NCBI RefSeq assembly: GCF_003010915.2 | Contig: NZ_CP028426.1 | Span: 2,542,001-2,606,000, forward strand | Reading direction: 5' to 3' | Origin: Gulosibacter molinativorax | Lineage (GTDB): Bacteria; Actinomycetota; Actinomycetes; Actinomycetales; Microbacteriaceae | Length of the DNA stretch: 64,000 bases | In this document: positions 54,446 to 64,000 of the stretch, one piece after another | Layout: the number at the start of each line of letters is the position of its first letter | Numbering within the stretch: position 1 is the stretch's first letter | Notes under the pieces: model-generated | What the model was told of the DNA's origin: nothing | Seen by the model: the letters and a program-made list of their open reading frames with translations, nothing else | Databases searched by the model: none | Program-made: the position numbers and the translations under genes

Positions 54446-55486
54446 ATGCGAACCGTCAACGCCTACGGATCCATCAACGCCACCGACCCGCTCGTGCCGA
54501 TGACGATCGAGCGCCGCGACGTCGGGCCGCACGACGTGCTCATCGACATCGACTACGCGGGCATCTGCCACTCCGATATCCACACGATCCGCGGCGAGTG
54601 GGGCGAGATCGCCTACCCGCAGGTCGTCGGTCACGAGATCGTCGGTCGCGTCGCCGAGGTTGGCTCCGAGGTGACGAAGCATCGCGTCGGCGACACCGTT
54701 GGCGTCGGCTGCCAGTCCAACTCGTGCCGCACGTGCGAGCAATGCCAGCTCGGGCACGACCAGTACTGCCTGAACGGCAACACCCAGACCTACGGCAGTG
54801 TCGACGCCGACGGCACGATCACGCAGGGCGGCTACTCCGAGGCGATCGTCACGAACGAGGACTACGTGCTCGGTATCCCCGCGGGCCTCGACCCCGCCAA
54901 GGCCGCGCCGCTCCTCTGCGCCGGCATCACGACCTACTCGCCGCTCAAGCACTGGGGTGCGGGTCCCGGCAAGCACGTCGCGATCCTCGGCATGGGCGGA
55001 CTCGGCCACATGGGCGTGAAGCTCGCGGTCGCGCTCGGCGCCGATGTCACGGTGCTCTCGCGCGGCACGAAGAAGCGGGATGACGCGCTCGCCTTTGGTG
55101 CGCAGCGGTACGTCGACACGACGGATGCGGCGGCGATGGCCGAGCTGCGCGACAGCCTCGACGTGATCGTCAGCACGATCTCGGCGGGCTTCGACGTCAC
55201 CGATTACCTCAAGCTGCTGCGCGTGGACGGTACATTCGTAAACGTGGGCGCCCCGTCAGAACCGTTCACCATCCCGCCGTTCCTGCTCGGCGGTCGTCGC
55301 CGCGCGCTCGCCGGCTCCACCACGGGAGGGATCGCCGAGATCCAGGAGATGCTCGAGTTCTGTGCCGAACACGGCATCCACCCCGAGACCGAGCTTGTCG
55401 CGGCAGAGGGCATCAACGAGGCCTGGGAGCGCGTGCTCTCGTCGGACGTGCGCTATCGCTTCGTCATCGACGCGCACACCCTCTAG
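54446..55486 (+). CDS. Zinc-dependent alcohol dehydrogenase (CAD/YahK-like)
   Basis: 346 residues, NADP-type medium-chain dehydrogenase. Catalytic zinc ligands: Cys41 (GICHSD), His63-Glu64 (VGHEIVG) and a later Cys. Structural zinc: Cys94, Cys97, Cys100, Cys108 (CRTCEQCQLGHDQYC). Nucleotide motif GMGGLGHMGVKLA. The CAD subgroup reduces aldehydes such as cinnamaldehyde; the physiological substrate is not known. ATG 54446 (MRTVNAYG) is chosen over 54353. The next gene follows after one base. Confidence 0.92.
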   Translation: MRTVNAYGSINATDPLVPMTIERRDVGPHDVLIDIDYAGICHSDIHTIRGEWGEIAYPQVVGHEIVGRVAEVGSEVTKHRVGDTVGVGCQSNSCRTCEQCQLGHDQYCLNGNTQTYGSVDADGTITQGGYSEAIVTNEDYVLGIPAGLDPAKAAPLLCAGITTYSPLKHWGAGPGKHVAILGMGGLGHMGVKLAVALGADVTVLSRGTKKRDDALAFGAQRYVDTTDAAAMAELRDSLDVIVSTISAGFDVTDYLKLLRVDGTFVNVGAPSEPFTIPPFLLGGRRRALAGSTTGGIAEIQEMLEFCAEHGIHPETELVAAEGINEAWERVLSSDVRYRFVIDAHTL

Positions 55487-55487
55487 C

Positions 55488-56534
55488 GTGGCTGCTCCGT
55501 CGGCTTCGCAGCAGGTGACCGGCAAGGTGCCGCTGATCGCGATCACCGGCTTCCTCGGCGCCGGAAAGACGAGCCTGCTCAATCACCTCTTGCGCGCGCC
55601 CGGTGCCCGGCTCGGCGTTGTCGTGAACGACTTCGGCACCATCAACGTGGATGCGGCACTCGTCTCCGGCCAGATCGATGAGGCCTCGACGATCTCGGGC
55701 GGATGCTTGTGTTGCCTTCCCGACGCGGGCGGGCTCGACGACGCCCTCGCGAAGCTCTCGCAGCCGAAACTCCGGCTGGATGCGATTCTCGTGGAGGCGA
55801 GCGGCGCGGCAGACCCGCTCGCGCTGGATCGGATCATCCGCTTCAGCAAGGTGCCTCGCATCCGCGCAGCCGGGATCGTCGAGGTTATCGACGCGGTCGA
55901 ACACTTTCGCACGGTCGATCGGGTGCCCGAGCTGCCGCTTCGGTATGCCGTCGCGTCGCTCATCGTGATTGGCAAGACGGATCTGCTCTCCGAGCACGAA
56001 CGCGAGGCGACGATCAGGGCAATCCGCGAGCGCGTCCTCGAACGGAACCCAGGGGCTGCGATCGTGATCGCCCGGGCCGGGCAGATCGATCCGGCGCTGG
56101 TGTTCGACACGGCGACCGAGGAAGACCCGCTCGATGAGCTGCCGATCGCTCAGTTGCTGCGGGAGGCGGCCGTCGAACACACCCACCACGACCACGCGCG
56201 GGCCGCGTCGGTCGCGCTGACGGAGCCCGTGTCCCCGAGCGCGCTCGTTGACCTGCTCGAGCAGCCGCCGGCCGGCGCCTACCGCATCAAGGGCCGTATC
56301 GGCGTGCGCCGAGGTGAGAGCGTGCACGGATTCCTCGTGAACGTCGTGGGCGGCACGATCCACGTGACACGGCTCGCGGATGCGCGTGTCGAGGGCGAGC
56401 TCGTCGCGATCGGCATGGAGCTCGACCAGGCTGCCACCGAGCGTCGTCTCGAGAACGTGGCCCGCGCATCCACCGAAGAGCCCGACACGGCGGGGTTCGA
56501 GCGACTGCAGCGATACCGCAGGCTCAGCAGTTAG
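55488..56534 (+). CDS. COG0523 (CobW/P47K) GTPase, probable metal chaperone
   Basis: 348 residues from GTG 55488, one base after the adh stop. Walker A GFLGAGKTS (21-29), the CxCC metal motif GGCLCC (71-76), TNK/TKxD-like VIGKTDLL, a His-rich stretch (EHTHHDHA) and a C-terminal CobW_C domain (YRIKGRIGVRRGE). COG0523 proteins insert zinc, cobalt or other metals using GTP. Its tight link to a zinc alcohol dehydrogenase suggests zinc delivery to it (inference). No B12 genes are here. Confidence 0.88.
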   Translation: MAAPSASQQVTGKVPLIAITGFLGAGKTSLLNHLLRAPGARLGVVVNDFGTINVDAALVSGQIDEASTISGGCLCCLPDAGGLDDALAKLSQPKLRLDAILVEASGAADPLALDRIIRFSKVPRIRAAGIVEVIDAVEHFRTVDRVPELPLRYAVASLIVIGKTDLLSEHEREATIRAIRERVLERNPGAAIVIARAGQIDPALVFDTATEEDPLDELPIAQLLREAAVEHTHHDHARAASVALTEPVSPSALVDLLEQPPAGAYRIKGRIGVRRGESVHGFLVNVVGGTIHVTRLADARVEGELVAIGMELDQAATERRLENVARASTEEPDTAGFERLQRYRRLSS

Positions 56535-56638
56535 GCCGGAGTGCGCATCCTGCACCCAGAAATTCTTCGAGTGAGCGGTTTTAGGATTTCGGCTTAAGGG
56601 CGCGAACCCCTGGCCCGAATTCGAGAGAAAGAGCTTCC

Positions 56639-57223
56639 ATGACTGACGTAGATGCATTCCTCAACGGTCTCCCCGTCGACCAGCTCGCACAGCGCGTGGG
56701 CGCCTCGCCCGAAGAGGTCGAGCGCGCGCTGAACGACCTCGTCCCCTCGCTCGTCGGCGGTATGCAGGCGAACGCCCAGTCTCCTTCGGGCGCCGAATCA
56801 TTGAACAACGCGCTGTCGCAGCACGTCGACGGCGCGACCTCGATCGACGAGGTCGACGAGGCCGATGGCCAGAAGATCACGCAGCACATCTTCGGCGGGC
56901 AGAAGGATGCGGTGGTCGAGAAGGTGGCCGAGAATTCCGGCACCGACCAGAACCTCATCCAGAAGCTGCTGCCCATCGTCGCGCCGATCATTCTGGCGAT
57001 GCTCGCGAGCAAGATGTCGAAGCGCAACACTCCGAACAAGGATGCGGCGGATCAGCCCGATGCGGCTGGCACGGATGCCTCTGGCACCACGTCAACGCAG
57101 AGCGGCTCCGAAGGCAGCCTTGCGGATGTGCTTGGCGGCATCCTCGGCGGCGGTTCGTCCAGCGGCGGCCTCGGCGGCATTCTCGGCCAGCTCGGCGGCC
57201 TGCTCGGTGGCGGCCGCAAGTAG
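56639..57223 (+). CDS. DUF937-domain protein
   Basis: 194 residues with the DUF937/YidB-like pattern: VDQLAQRVGASPEEVERALN, then DLVPSLVGGMQAN, ITQHIFGGQKDAVVEKVAEN, and LIQKLLPIVAPIILAMLASK. It ends in a Gly/Ser-rich tail with GGILGG repeats. The biochemical role of the family is not known. A hairpin follows. Confidence 0.85.
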   Translation: MTDVDAFLNGLPVDQLAQRVGASPEEVERALNDLVPSLVGGMQANAQSPSGAESLNNALSQHVDGATSIDEVDEADGQKITQHIFGGQKDAVVEKVAENSGTDQNLIQKLLPIVAPIILAMLASKMSKRNTPNKDAADQPDAAGTDASGTTSTQSGSEGSLADVLGGILGGGSSSGGLGGILGQLGGLLGGGRK

Positions 57224-57241
57224 GGTTCGCAATCGATCTGG

Positions 57242-57272
57242 ACGGGTGTGCTGGATCTCCCGGCACACCCGT
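57242..57272. terminator. Hairpin between convergent DUF937 and SMI1 genes
   Basis: Arms 57242-57251 and 57263-57272 pair over ten bases with an 11-base loop. A two-way terminator is likely; it ends exactly at the SMI1 gene stop. Confidence 0.6.
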
Positions 57273-57836
57273 TCACAGATTAAGCCAGAGCCCAGTCTTG
57301 TCATCGATTCGGAACGCTCCGGCGTCGAGCTTCTCGGCATACGAAGACAACCAGGCGCCGAACGAGGCGAACTCGATGGGCGCCTCAGGATCGTCCATCG
57401 GTAGATAGAAGATTTGCCCCACCTCCCCGGCCGGGAGCGGTTCGAGGTCCATGGCGTAACCGTCGCCCTCGGAGTCGGTGAACTGCAACCAACCCCGACA
57501 GTTCACGACCGGCCGCACTTTGTCCGGGGTAATCCAGTCAATGAAGTTCGCTCGGTCGTCGCCGAGGGCGCTCACGCGGATCTTCGACATCTCGACCATC
57601 GCATCCGCGCTGAGGAGCGTGTGGTGATCGAAGAGATCGAGCAGCCTGGTCGGATTTGACTGGCCATCGTGGCGCTCGAGGCTCCGCACGAAATCTGCAG
57701 GCAGCGGATGCCCGATCTCCCGCTCGAGCCGCTCCACGGCATCGCCGGTCACCGGCCCACGAAGTGTCTGCGCGACCCGCGGGAGCCGGTCGTACAGCAC
57801 CCGCTCGATGATGTTCCACGCATCGTCGATGTCCAT
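57273..57836 (-). CDS. SMI1/KNR4-family protein
   Basis: 187 residues with the SMI1/KNR4 (SUKH) fold: VERLEREIGHPLPADFVRSL, then ERHDGQSN, LLSADAMVEMSKIRV, NCRGWLQFTDSEGDGYAMDL and GEVGQIFY. SUKH proteins are often immunity proteins against toxins. No toxin gene is visible nearby, so it may be an orphan immunity gene. The gene is convergent with DUF937. Confidence 0.85.
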   Translation of the reverse strand: MDIDDAWNIIERVLYDRLPRVAQTLRGPVTGDAVERLEREIGHPLPADFVRSLERHDGQSNPTRLLDLFDHHTLLSADAMVEMSKIRVSALGDDRANFIDWITPDKVRPVVNCRGWLQFTDSEGDGYAMDLEPLPAGEVGQIFYLPMDDPEAPIEFASFGAWLSSYAEKLDAGAFRIDDKTGLWLNL

Positions 57837-58037
57837 GCGTTGCCTTCCCTCATGAGTGTGACACTCGCTTGGTTTTTGACCGAGCAGGACCGCCGCCCAA
57901 CCGCAGTCGTTATTCGTCGTGGAATCCTTTCATGGCGACCTTGTCCCGGATGCCGTGGCCAGCATCCGCCCGGTGGGCGCGCCAGAAGTGCCGTGATCTA
58001 CGCAGCTTATTGCGGGACGTGGGCGATCGGAGCGCCA

Positions 58038-58043
58038 TATTCT
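58038..58043 (+). promoter_or_regulatory. -10-like box upstream of DUF1304
   Basis: TATTCT, 45 bases before the ATG. I see nothing else in 57837-58037 beyond low-information sequence. Confidence 0.35.
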
Positions 58044-58088
58044 GAAAGAGTCGTTAAAGAATCGGTTTCGCCCGAAGGGAGCTCCCTC

Positions 58089-58475
58089 ATGGTCATCGCA
58101 GGTCTTATCCTCGCCGGGCTGGCGGCACTCATCCACGTCTACATCTTCTACTTGGAGTCCGTTGTCTGGACCGGGGAGAGGGCGCGCGCCACGTTCGGGA
58201 CGACACCCGAGCAGGCGAAGGTGACGAAGGCGCTGGCATTCAACCAGGGCTTTTACAACTTGTTTCTCGCAATCGCCGTCGTGATCGGAATCGTGTTCTT
58301 CGCGGTCGGCTCGCCCCAGGTTGGTGCGACGTTGGTGTTCACCGGTGCCGGGTCGATGGCCGCCGCTGCGCTCGTGCTGCTGCTTTCCAGCCCGGACAAG
58401 CGGGGTGCTGCCTTGAAGCAGGGCATGCTGCCGCTGCTGGGCGTAATCGCGCTCGCCGTCGGCCTCGTCATGTAA
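58089..58475 (+). CDS. DUF1304 membrane protein
   Basis: 128 residues with four membrane helices and the DUF1304 motif: AALIHVYIFYLESVVWTG, then FGTTPEQAKVTKALAFNQGF. The family is widespread in Gram-positives, with no known function. ATG 58089 has GGGAG seven bases upstream; the frame opens further upstream without coding signs. Confidence 0.88.
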   Translation: MVIAGLILAGLAALIHVYIFYLESVVWTGERARATFGTTPEQAKVTKALAFNQGFYNLFLAIAVVIGIVFFAVGSPQVGATLVFTGAGSMAAAALVLLLSSPDKRGAALKQGMLPLLGVIALAVGLVM

Positions 58476-58525
58476 CGCTCACGCCGACGCTGTTGTTCGG
58501 CACGGCGACACTGCCTGGCGAAAAA

Positions 58526-58553
58526 GAAAACCCCTGGTCTCCCAGGGGTTTTC
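58526..58553. terminator. Strong bidirectional terminator between DUF1304 and tRNA-Ala
   Basis: Perfect 12-base arms (58526-58537 and 58542-58553, GAAAACCCCTGG) with a TCTC loop. T-rich tracts follow on both strands, strongest on the minus strand after the tRNA. Confidence 0.9.
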
Positions 58554-58568
58554 GTTTCTATGAAGTTG

Positions 58569-58641
58569 TGGAGCCTAGGAGATTCGAACTCCTGACATCC
58601 TGCTTGCAAAGCAGGCGCTCTACCAGCTGAGCTAAGGCCCC
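58569..58641 (-). tRNA. tRNA-Ala (anticodon TGC)
   Basis: 73 nucleotides. Acceptor GGGGCCT/AGGCTCC plus A. Anticodon loop TTTGCAA with TGC. T-arm GGAGTTCGAATCTCC. CCA is not encoded. Separated from tRNA-Ile by 41 bases. Confidence 0.96.
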
Positions 58642-58682
58642 GTATGTTCTGGCGAACAACAGGTCAATCCTAGCGGATTGAG

Positions 58683-58756
58683 TGGGGCTACGAGGACTTG
58701 AACCTCGGACCTCATCGTTATCAGCGATGCGCTCTAACCACCTGAGCTATAGCCCC
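58683..58756 (-). tRNA. tRNA-Ile (anticodon GAT)
   Basis: 74 nucleotides. Acceptor GGGGCTA/TAGCCCC plus A. Anticodon stem ATCGC.../GCGAT-type arm with loop CTGATAA. T-arm GAGGTTCAAGTCCTC. The Ile-Ala pair next to gyrA is a typical actinobacterial arrangement and does not imply an rRNA operon here. Confidence 0.96.
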
Positions 58757-58810
58757 TCTCGTGCCGAGATTTTCACTCGAAATGCCTTGGCACAAGAGAA
58801 GAGATTACCA

Positions 58811-58835
58811 CCGATTTTCCATTCCGCAAAATCGG
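58811..58835. terminator. Hairpin after the DUF3566 gene
   Basis: CCGATTTT (58811-58818) pairs with AAAATCGG (58828-58835); an outer GAGATT/AATCTC pair (58801-58806, 58844-58849) can extend it. It likely ends the gyrB-gyrA-DUF3566 transcript. Confidence 0.55.
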
Positions 58836-58858
58836 CGGCGAAGAATCTCTGACCTTTC

Positions 58859-59266
58859 CTAGGAGTTGGTGAAGCCGAACACGAGGCCACCCGTGAGGCG
58901 CACCGAGAGGTTGTACAGGAAGGCGCCGATCGCCGCGAGGGCGGTAGTCACCACGACCTCGAGGAGCGCGAGGATCGCCGAGAACCCGAGCACACCCTGG
59001 AAGTTGATGAACGACTCCACGGTGATGTCCTCGTTGCTCGTGACGTCGTTCAGCAGGCTATTGAACGAGTCCATCACGCCCGTGTTCGCCAGCACCACCC
59101 AAAGCAGGATTGCCGCGACGATGATCACGACGCCGATGCAGACCGCGATGATGAGCGCGAGCTTCACGACGGACCAGATGTCGAGTTGTACAAGACGAAG
59201 CCGCACTTGCTTATTGGAGGTGCGACGCTCCGACTTCTTTGCGAGCTTGTCCGCTACAGATGTCAT
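58859..59266 (-). CDS. DUF3566 membrane protein
   Basis: 135 residues with two membrane helices (about 33-60 and 92-122), a Lys-rich N-terminus, and the DUF3566 start KQVRLRLVQLDIWSVVKLAL. It lies 11 bases after gyrA. This position is conserved in actinobacteria, but the function is not known. Confidence 0.92.
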   Translation of the reverse strand: MTSVADKLAKKSERRTSNKQVRLRLVQLDIWSVVKLALIIAVCIGVVIIVAAILLWVVLANTGVMDSFNSLLNDVTSNEDITVESFINFQGVLGFSAILALLEVVVTTALAAIGAFLYNLSVRLTGGLVFGFTNS

Positions 59267-59277
59267 GATCGTCGATC

Positions 59278-61929
59278 CTACTCGTCTGTCTCAGAGGCGG
59301 CATCATTTTCGGCCGCATCCTCGGTTTCTACGACCTCGGTTGCATCCTCGGGGGCTTCGACGGGCTCAACCGACTGGTCAGACTCAACCGCAGCGTCAGG
59401 CTCAACCGACGAATCGGCATCCTCGTCCTCGCCGAGGTCACGCTCGGTGTTCCGAGCAACGCCGACGACCGAGTCCTTCTTGTCCATGCGCGCGAACACG
59501 ACGCCCATCGTGTCGCGACCCTTCGCGGGCACTTCGGAGACGTCGGAGCGCGCGACCTTGCCCGAATTCAGGATGACGAGCACTTCATCCTGCTCGTGCA
59601 CGAGCAGCGCACCGGCGATCTCGCCGCGCTCCTCGGACTGCTTCATCACCTTGATACCGAGGCCACCGCGGCCCTGGATGCGGTAGTCATCCACCGAGGT
59701 GCGCTTCGCGTAGCCGGCCTCGGTCACGGTGAACACGTACAGATCCGAATCCGTGGCCACAGACGCATTAATGAGGTAGTCGCCGTCGCGGAAGCTCATG
59801 CCCTTCACACCCGAGGTGTCGCGACCCATCGGGCGCAGCTGCTCATTGTCCGCGATGAAGTGCAGCGACTGGCCAGCGTGCGAGAACAGGAAGATGTGGT
59901 CCCCATCCTTGATCGCCATCGCCGAGACGAGCTCGTCGCCGTCGCGAAGCTTGATCGCTATGACGCCAGCCTGGCGGTTCGTGTCGTAGAGCGAGAGCGC
60001 AGTCTTCTTCACGAGTCCGTTGCGGGTCGCCAGCACGAGGTAGTCCTGCTCCTCGTAGTTCTCGAGGTCGAGAATCTGGGCGACCTCTTCGCCCGGCTGC
60101 AGCGGCAGCAGGTTCGCGATGTGCTGACCCTTCGAGTCGCGGCCGGCTTCCACGAGTTCGTAGCACTTCGCCCGATACACGCGGCCGTAGTTCGTGAAGA
60201 ACAGGAGCCAGTGGTGGGTGGTCGTGACGAAGAAGTGCTCGACGATGTCATCGGCCTTGAGCTGCGCCCCGCGCACACCCTTGCTGCCGCGGTGCGAAGA
60301 CCGGTACTGGTCGCTGCGCGTGCGCTTGATGTAGCCGGCGCGGGTTACGGTGACGACCTGCTCCTCGACGGGGATGAGCTCCTCGTCGCTCACGCCGCCC
60401 TCGAAGCCGTGGAGGATCTCGGTGCGACGGTCGTCGCCGAAGCGGCGCACGATCTCCGTGAGCTCCTCCGAGATGATCTCGCGCTGCCGCTCCGGCGAGG
60501 CAAGGATTGCTTTGTATTCGAGGATGAGTGTCTCGAGTCGGTCTGCCTCGTCGGTGATCTTCTGGCGCTCGAGCGCGGCAAGGCGGCGAAGCTGCAGGTT
60601 CAGGATCGCGGAGGCCTGGATCTCGTCGACCCCGAGCAGCTCCATGAGGCCCGTGCGCGCGACCTCGACGGTGGCCGAGGCGCGGATGAGCGCAATCACC
60701 TCGTCGAGCGCATCCAGCGCCTTGAGGTAGCCGCGCAGGATGTGCACCTCTTCTTCGGCCTTGCGCAGTCGGTACTGGGTGCGGCGCACGATGACCTCGA
60801 CCTGGTGGTCAAGCCAGTAGCTGATGAACCCGTCGAGCGCGAGCGTCTTCGGCGCCCCATCAACGATCGCAAGCATGTTCGCGCCGAACGTGTCCTGCAA
60901 CTGCGTGTGCTTGTACAGGTTGTTCAGCACGACCTTCGCGACCGCGTCGCGCTTCAGGATGATCACGAGTCGCTGACCGGTGTGGCCGCTCGTCTCATCG
61001 CGGATGTCCGCAATGCCGTTGATCTTGCCGTCACGCACCATCTGCACGATGCGGTCCGACAGGTTGTCGGGGTTCACCTGGTACGGCAGCTCGGTGACGA
61101 CGAGGCACGTGCGTCCGCCGATCTCCTCGACGTTCACGACGGCACGCATCGTGATCGAGCCGCGACCGGTCCGGTACGCCTCCTGGATGCCCTTGGTGCC
61201 CAGAATCTGCGCGCCGGTCGGGAAATCCGGGCCGTGGATGCGCTGCATCAGCGCCTCGAGCAGCTCCTCGCGGGATGCATCCGGGTGCTCGAGCGCCCAC
61301 AGCGCACCATCGGCGACCTCACGGAGGTTGTGCGGCGGAATCTTGGTCGCCATACCGACTGCGATACCCTCCGACCCGTTGACGAGCAGGTTCGGGTAAC
61401 GGGCAGGGAGGACGGTCGGCTCCTGCGTCTGACCGTCGTAGTTGTCCATGAAGTCGACGGTGTCTTCTTCAATGTCGCGCACCATCTCGAGCGCGAGCGG
61501 TGCCATCTTTGTCTCGGTGTAACGGGGAGCAGCAGCGCCGTCGTTACCTGCCGAGCCGAAGTTGCCCTGACCCTGCGCGAGCGGGTAGCGCATCGACCAC
61601 GGCTGCACGAGGCGCACGAGCGTGTCGTAAATCGCCGAGTCACCGTGCGGGTGGTACTGACCCATCACGTCGCCGACGACGCGCGCACACTTTGAGAACG
61701 ACTTGTCGGGGCGGTAGCCGCCGTCGTACATCCCGTAGATCACGCGGCGGTGGACGGGCTTCAGCCCATCCCGAACCTCGGGGAGCGCGCGCCCCACGAT
61801 CACGCTCATCGCGTAGTCGAGGTACGAGCGCTGCATCTCGAGCTGCAGGTCTACCTGTTCAACCCGGTCGGTTACCGGAGCGTTTTCGCCCGCGCCATTG
61901 TCGTTGGTGAGATCAGTCTCATCAGCCAT
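59278..61929 (-). CDS. gyrA: DNA gyrase subunit A
   Basis: 883 residues. Cuts and rejoins DNA in the gyrase A2B2 complex. Catalytic Tyr137 (AAPRYTE). The quinolone region reads GDSAIYD with Ser98 and Asp102, the susceptible-type residues (E. coli S83, D87). The C-terminal beta-pinwheel has a GyrA box HRGSKGVRG. The C-terminal tail (last ~60 residues) is very acidic (Asp/Glu), as in many actinobacteria. It follows gyrB by 51 bases. Confidence 0.98.
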   Translation of the reverse strand: MADETDLTNDNGAGENAPVTDRVEQVDLQLEMQRSYLDYAMSVIVGRALPEVRDGLKPVHRRVIYGMYDGGYRPDKSFSKCARVVGDVMGQYHPHGDSAIYDTLVRLVQPWSMRYPLAQGQGNFGSAGNDGAAAPRYTETKMAPLALEMVRDIEEDTVDFMDNYDGQTQEPTVLPARYPNLLVNGSEGIAVGMATKIPPHNLREVADGALWALEHPDASREELLEALMQRIHGPDFPTGAQILGTKGIQEAYRTGRGSITMRAVVNVEEIGGRTCLVVTELPYQVNPDNLSDRIVQMVRDGKINGIADIRDETSGHTGQRLVIILKRDAVAKVVLNNLYKHTQLQDTFGANMLAIVDGAPKTLALDGFISYWLDHQVEVIVRRTQYRLRKAEEEVHILRGYLKALDALDEVIALIRASATVEVARTGLMELLGVDEIQASAILNLQLRRLAALERQKITDEADRLETLILEYKAILASPERQREIISEELTEIVRRFGDDRRTEILHGFEGGVSDEELIPVEEQVVTVTRAGYIKRTRSDQYRSSHRGSKGVRGAQLKADDIVEHFFVTTTHHWLLFFTNYGRVYRAKCYELVEAGRDSKGQHIANLLPLQPGEEVAQILDLENYEEQDYLVLATRNGLVKKTALSLYDTNRQAGVIAIKLRDGDELVSAMAIKDGDHIFLFSHAGQSLHFIADNEQLRPMGRDTSGVKGMSFRDGDYLINASVATDSDLYVFTVTEAGYAKRTSVDDYRIQGRGGLGIKVMKQSEERGEIAGALLVHEQDEVLVILNSGKVARSDVSEVPAKGRDTMGVVFARMDKKDSVVGVARNTERDLGEDEDADSSVEPDAAVESDQSVEPVEAPEDATEVVETEDAAENDAASETDE

Positions 61930-61980
61930 TTAAGTTGTCAGCCTCTTGTGTCAGAAGTTCGAAAAAAGTGGATGCGCGGG

Positions 61981-64000
<2,020 letters not shown>

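Noticed and set aside
58569..58756. tRNA-Ile/tRNA-Ala as part of an rRNA operon
   Set aside because: No 16S or 23S sequence follows or precedes; gyrA and DUF3566 flank the pair.
61600..61650. Quinolone-resistance change in GyrA
   Set aside because: Ser98 and Asp102 are the susceptible-type residues.
59596..61695. A 699-codon plus-strand open frame opposite gyrA
   Set aside because: It is the antisense of gyrA in a high-GC genome; no recognised motif and no ribosome site; gyrA is certain.

Overview
The window is high-GC actinobacterial chromosome, most likely from a member of the Microbacteriaceae. The evidence is a conserved FHA/PP2C/RodA/PbpA/PknA/PknB block, CrgA, a class E sortase, a gyrB-gyrA-DUF3566-tRNA-Ile-tRNA-Ala block, several promoters with a TANNNT -10 box six or seven bases before a start codon (leaderless mRNAs), and very frequent GGATGCG words. 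The genus cannot be named from sequence alone. gyrB at the right edge suggests that dnaA and oriC lie just beyond base 64000 (inference).

Layout. Bases 1-8016: small metabolic and repair genes. These are a sugar-binding lipoprotein (cut by the left edge), a PQQ-type sugar dehydrogenase, an RraA-like protein, a LysE exporter facing an Lrp regulator, an Ada-AlkA fusion overlapping an alkyltransferase gene, a PadR/membrane-protein pair, a RibD-like reductase and tRNA-Leu(CAG). Bases 8172-21336: the cell-envelope and division signalling block (fhaA-fhaB-pstP-rodA-pbpA-pknA-pknB, sortase, crgA, rhomboid, cyclophilin). Bases 21413-22545: an intact IS630-family element inserted in the apex of a palindrome. 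Bases 22732-29277: NUDIX, MetQ-MetN-MetI methionine importer, an SDR, and an MFS/TetR pair bracketed by two copies of a ~70-base hairpin repeat. Bases 29480-35996: a complete six-gene mevalonate operon, facing a double-module Lrp regulator. Bases 37229-38513: a SufR-like Fe-S regulator facing a DoxX-like gene. Bases 38526-46233: a type I restriction-modification locus with a HigB toxin and a HigA-ImmA protein between hsdS and hsdR. Bases 46360-58475: mixed genes (UvrA paralogue, orphan MNT nucleotidyltransferase, NUDIX, LuxR regulator, a 601-residue protein of unknown function, Zn alcohol dehydrogenase with a COG0523 GTPase, DUF937, SMI1/KNR4, DUF1304). Bases 58569-64000: tRNA-Ala, tRNA-Ile, DUF3566, gyrA and most of gyrB.

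How the parts work together. The fha-pst-rod-pbp-pkn genes overlap by 1 to 17 bases from fhaA to pknA, so synthesis of the kinases, their phosphatase, the phosphothreonine readers and the septal/elongation peptidoglycan machinery is coupled. The mevalonate genes take acetyl-CoA-derived HMG-CoA to IPP and DMAPP in one transcript. The restriction locus appears to have two transcription units: hsdM-hsdS, then higB-higA-hsdR behind a palindromic operator.

The best candidates for new biology are the HigBA-ImmA module inside the hsd locus, DnaA boxes built into the crgA terminator region, an IS630 transposase whose stop codon comes from the target TA, the duplicated hairpin around the MFS/TetR pair, and a recurring habit of 15-18 base tandem duplications, several at gene 3' ends. 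In many actinobacteria the gyrA-tRNA block and the cyclophilin-kinase block lie close together. Here about 38 kb of mostly accessory genes separates them.
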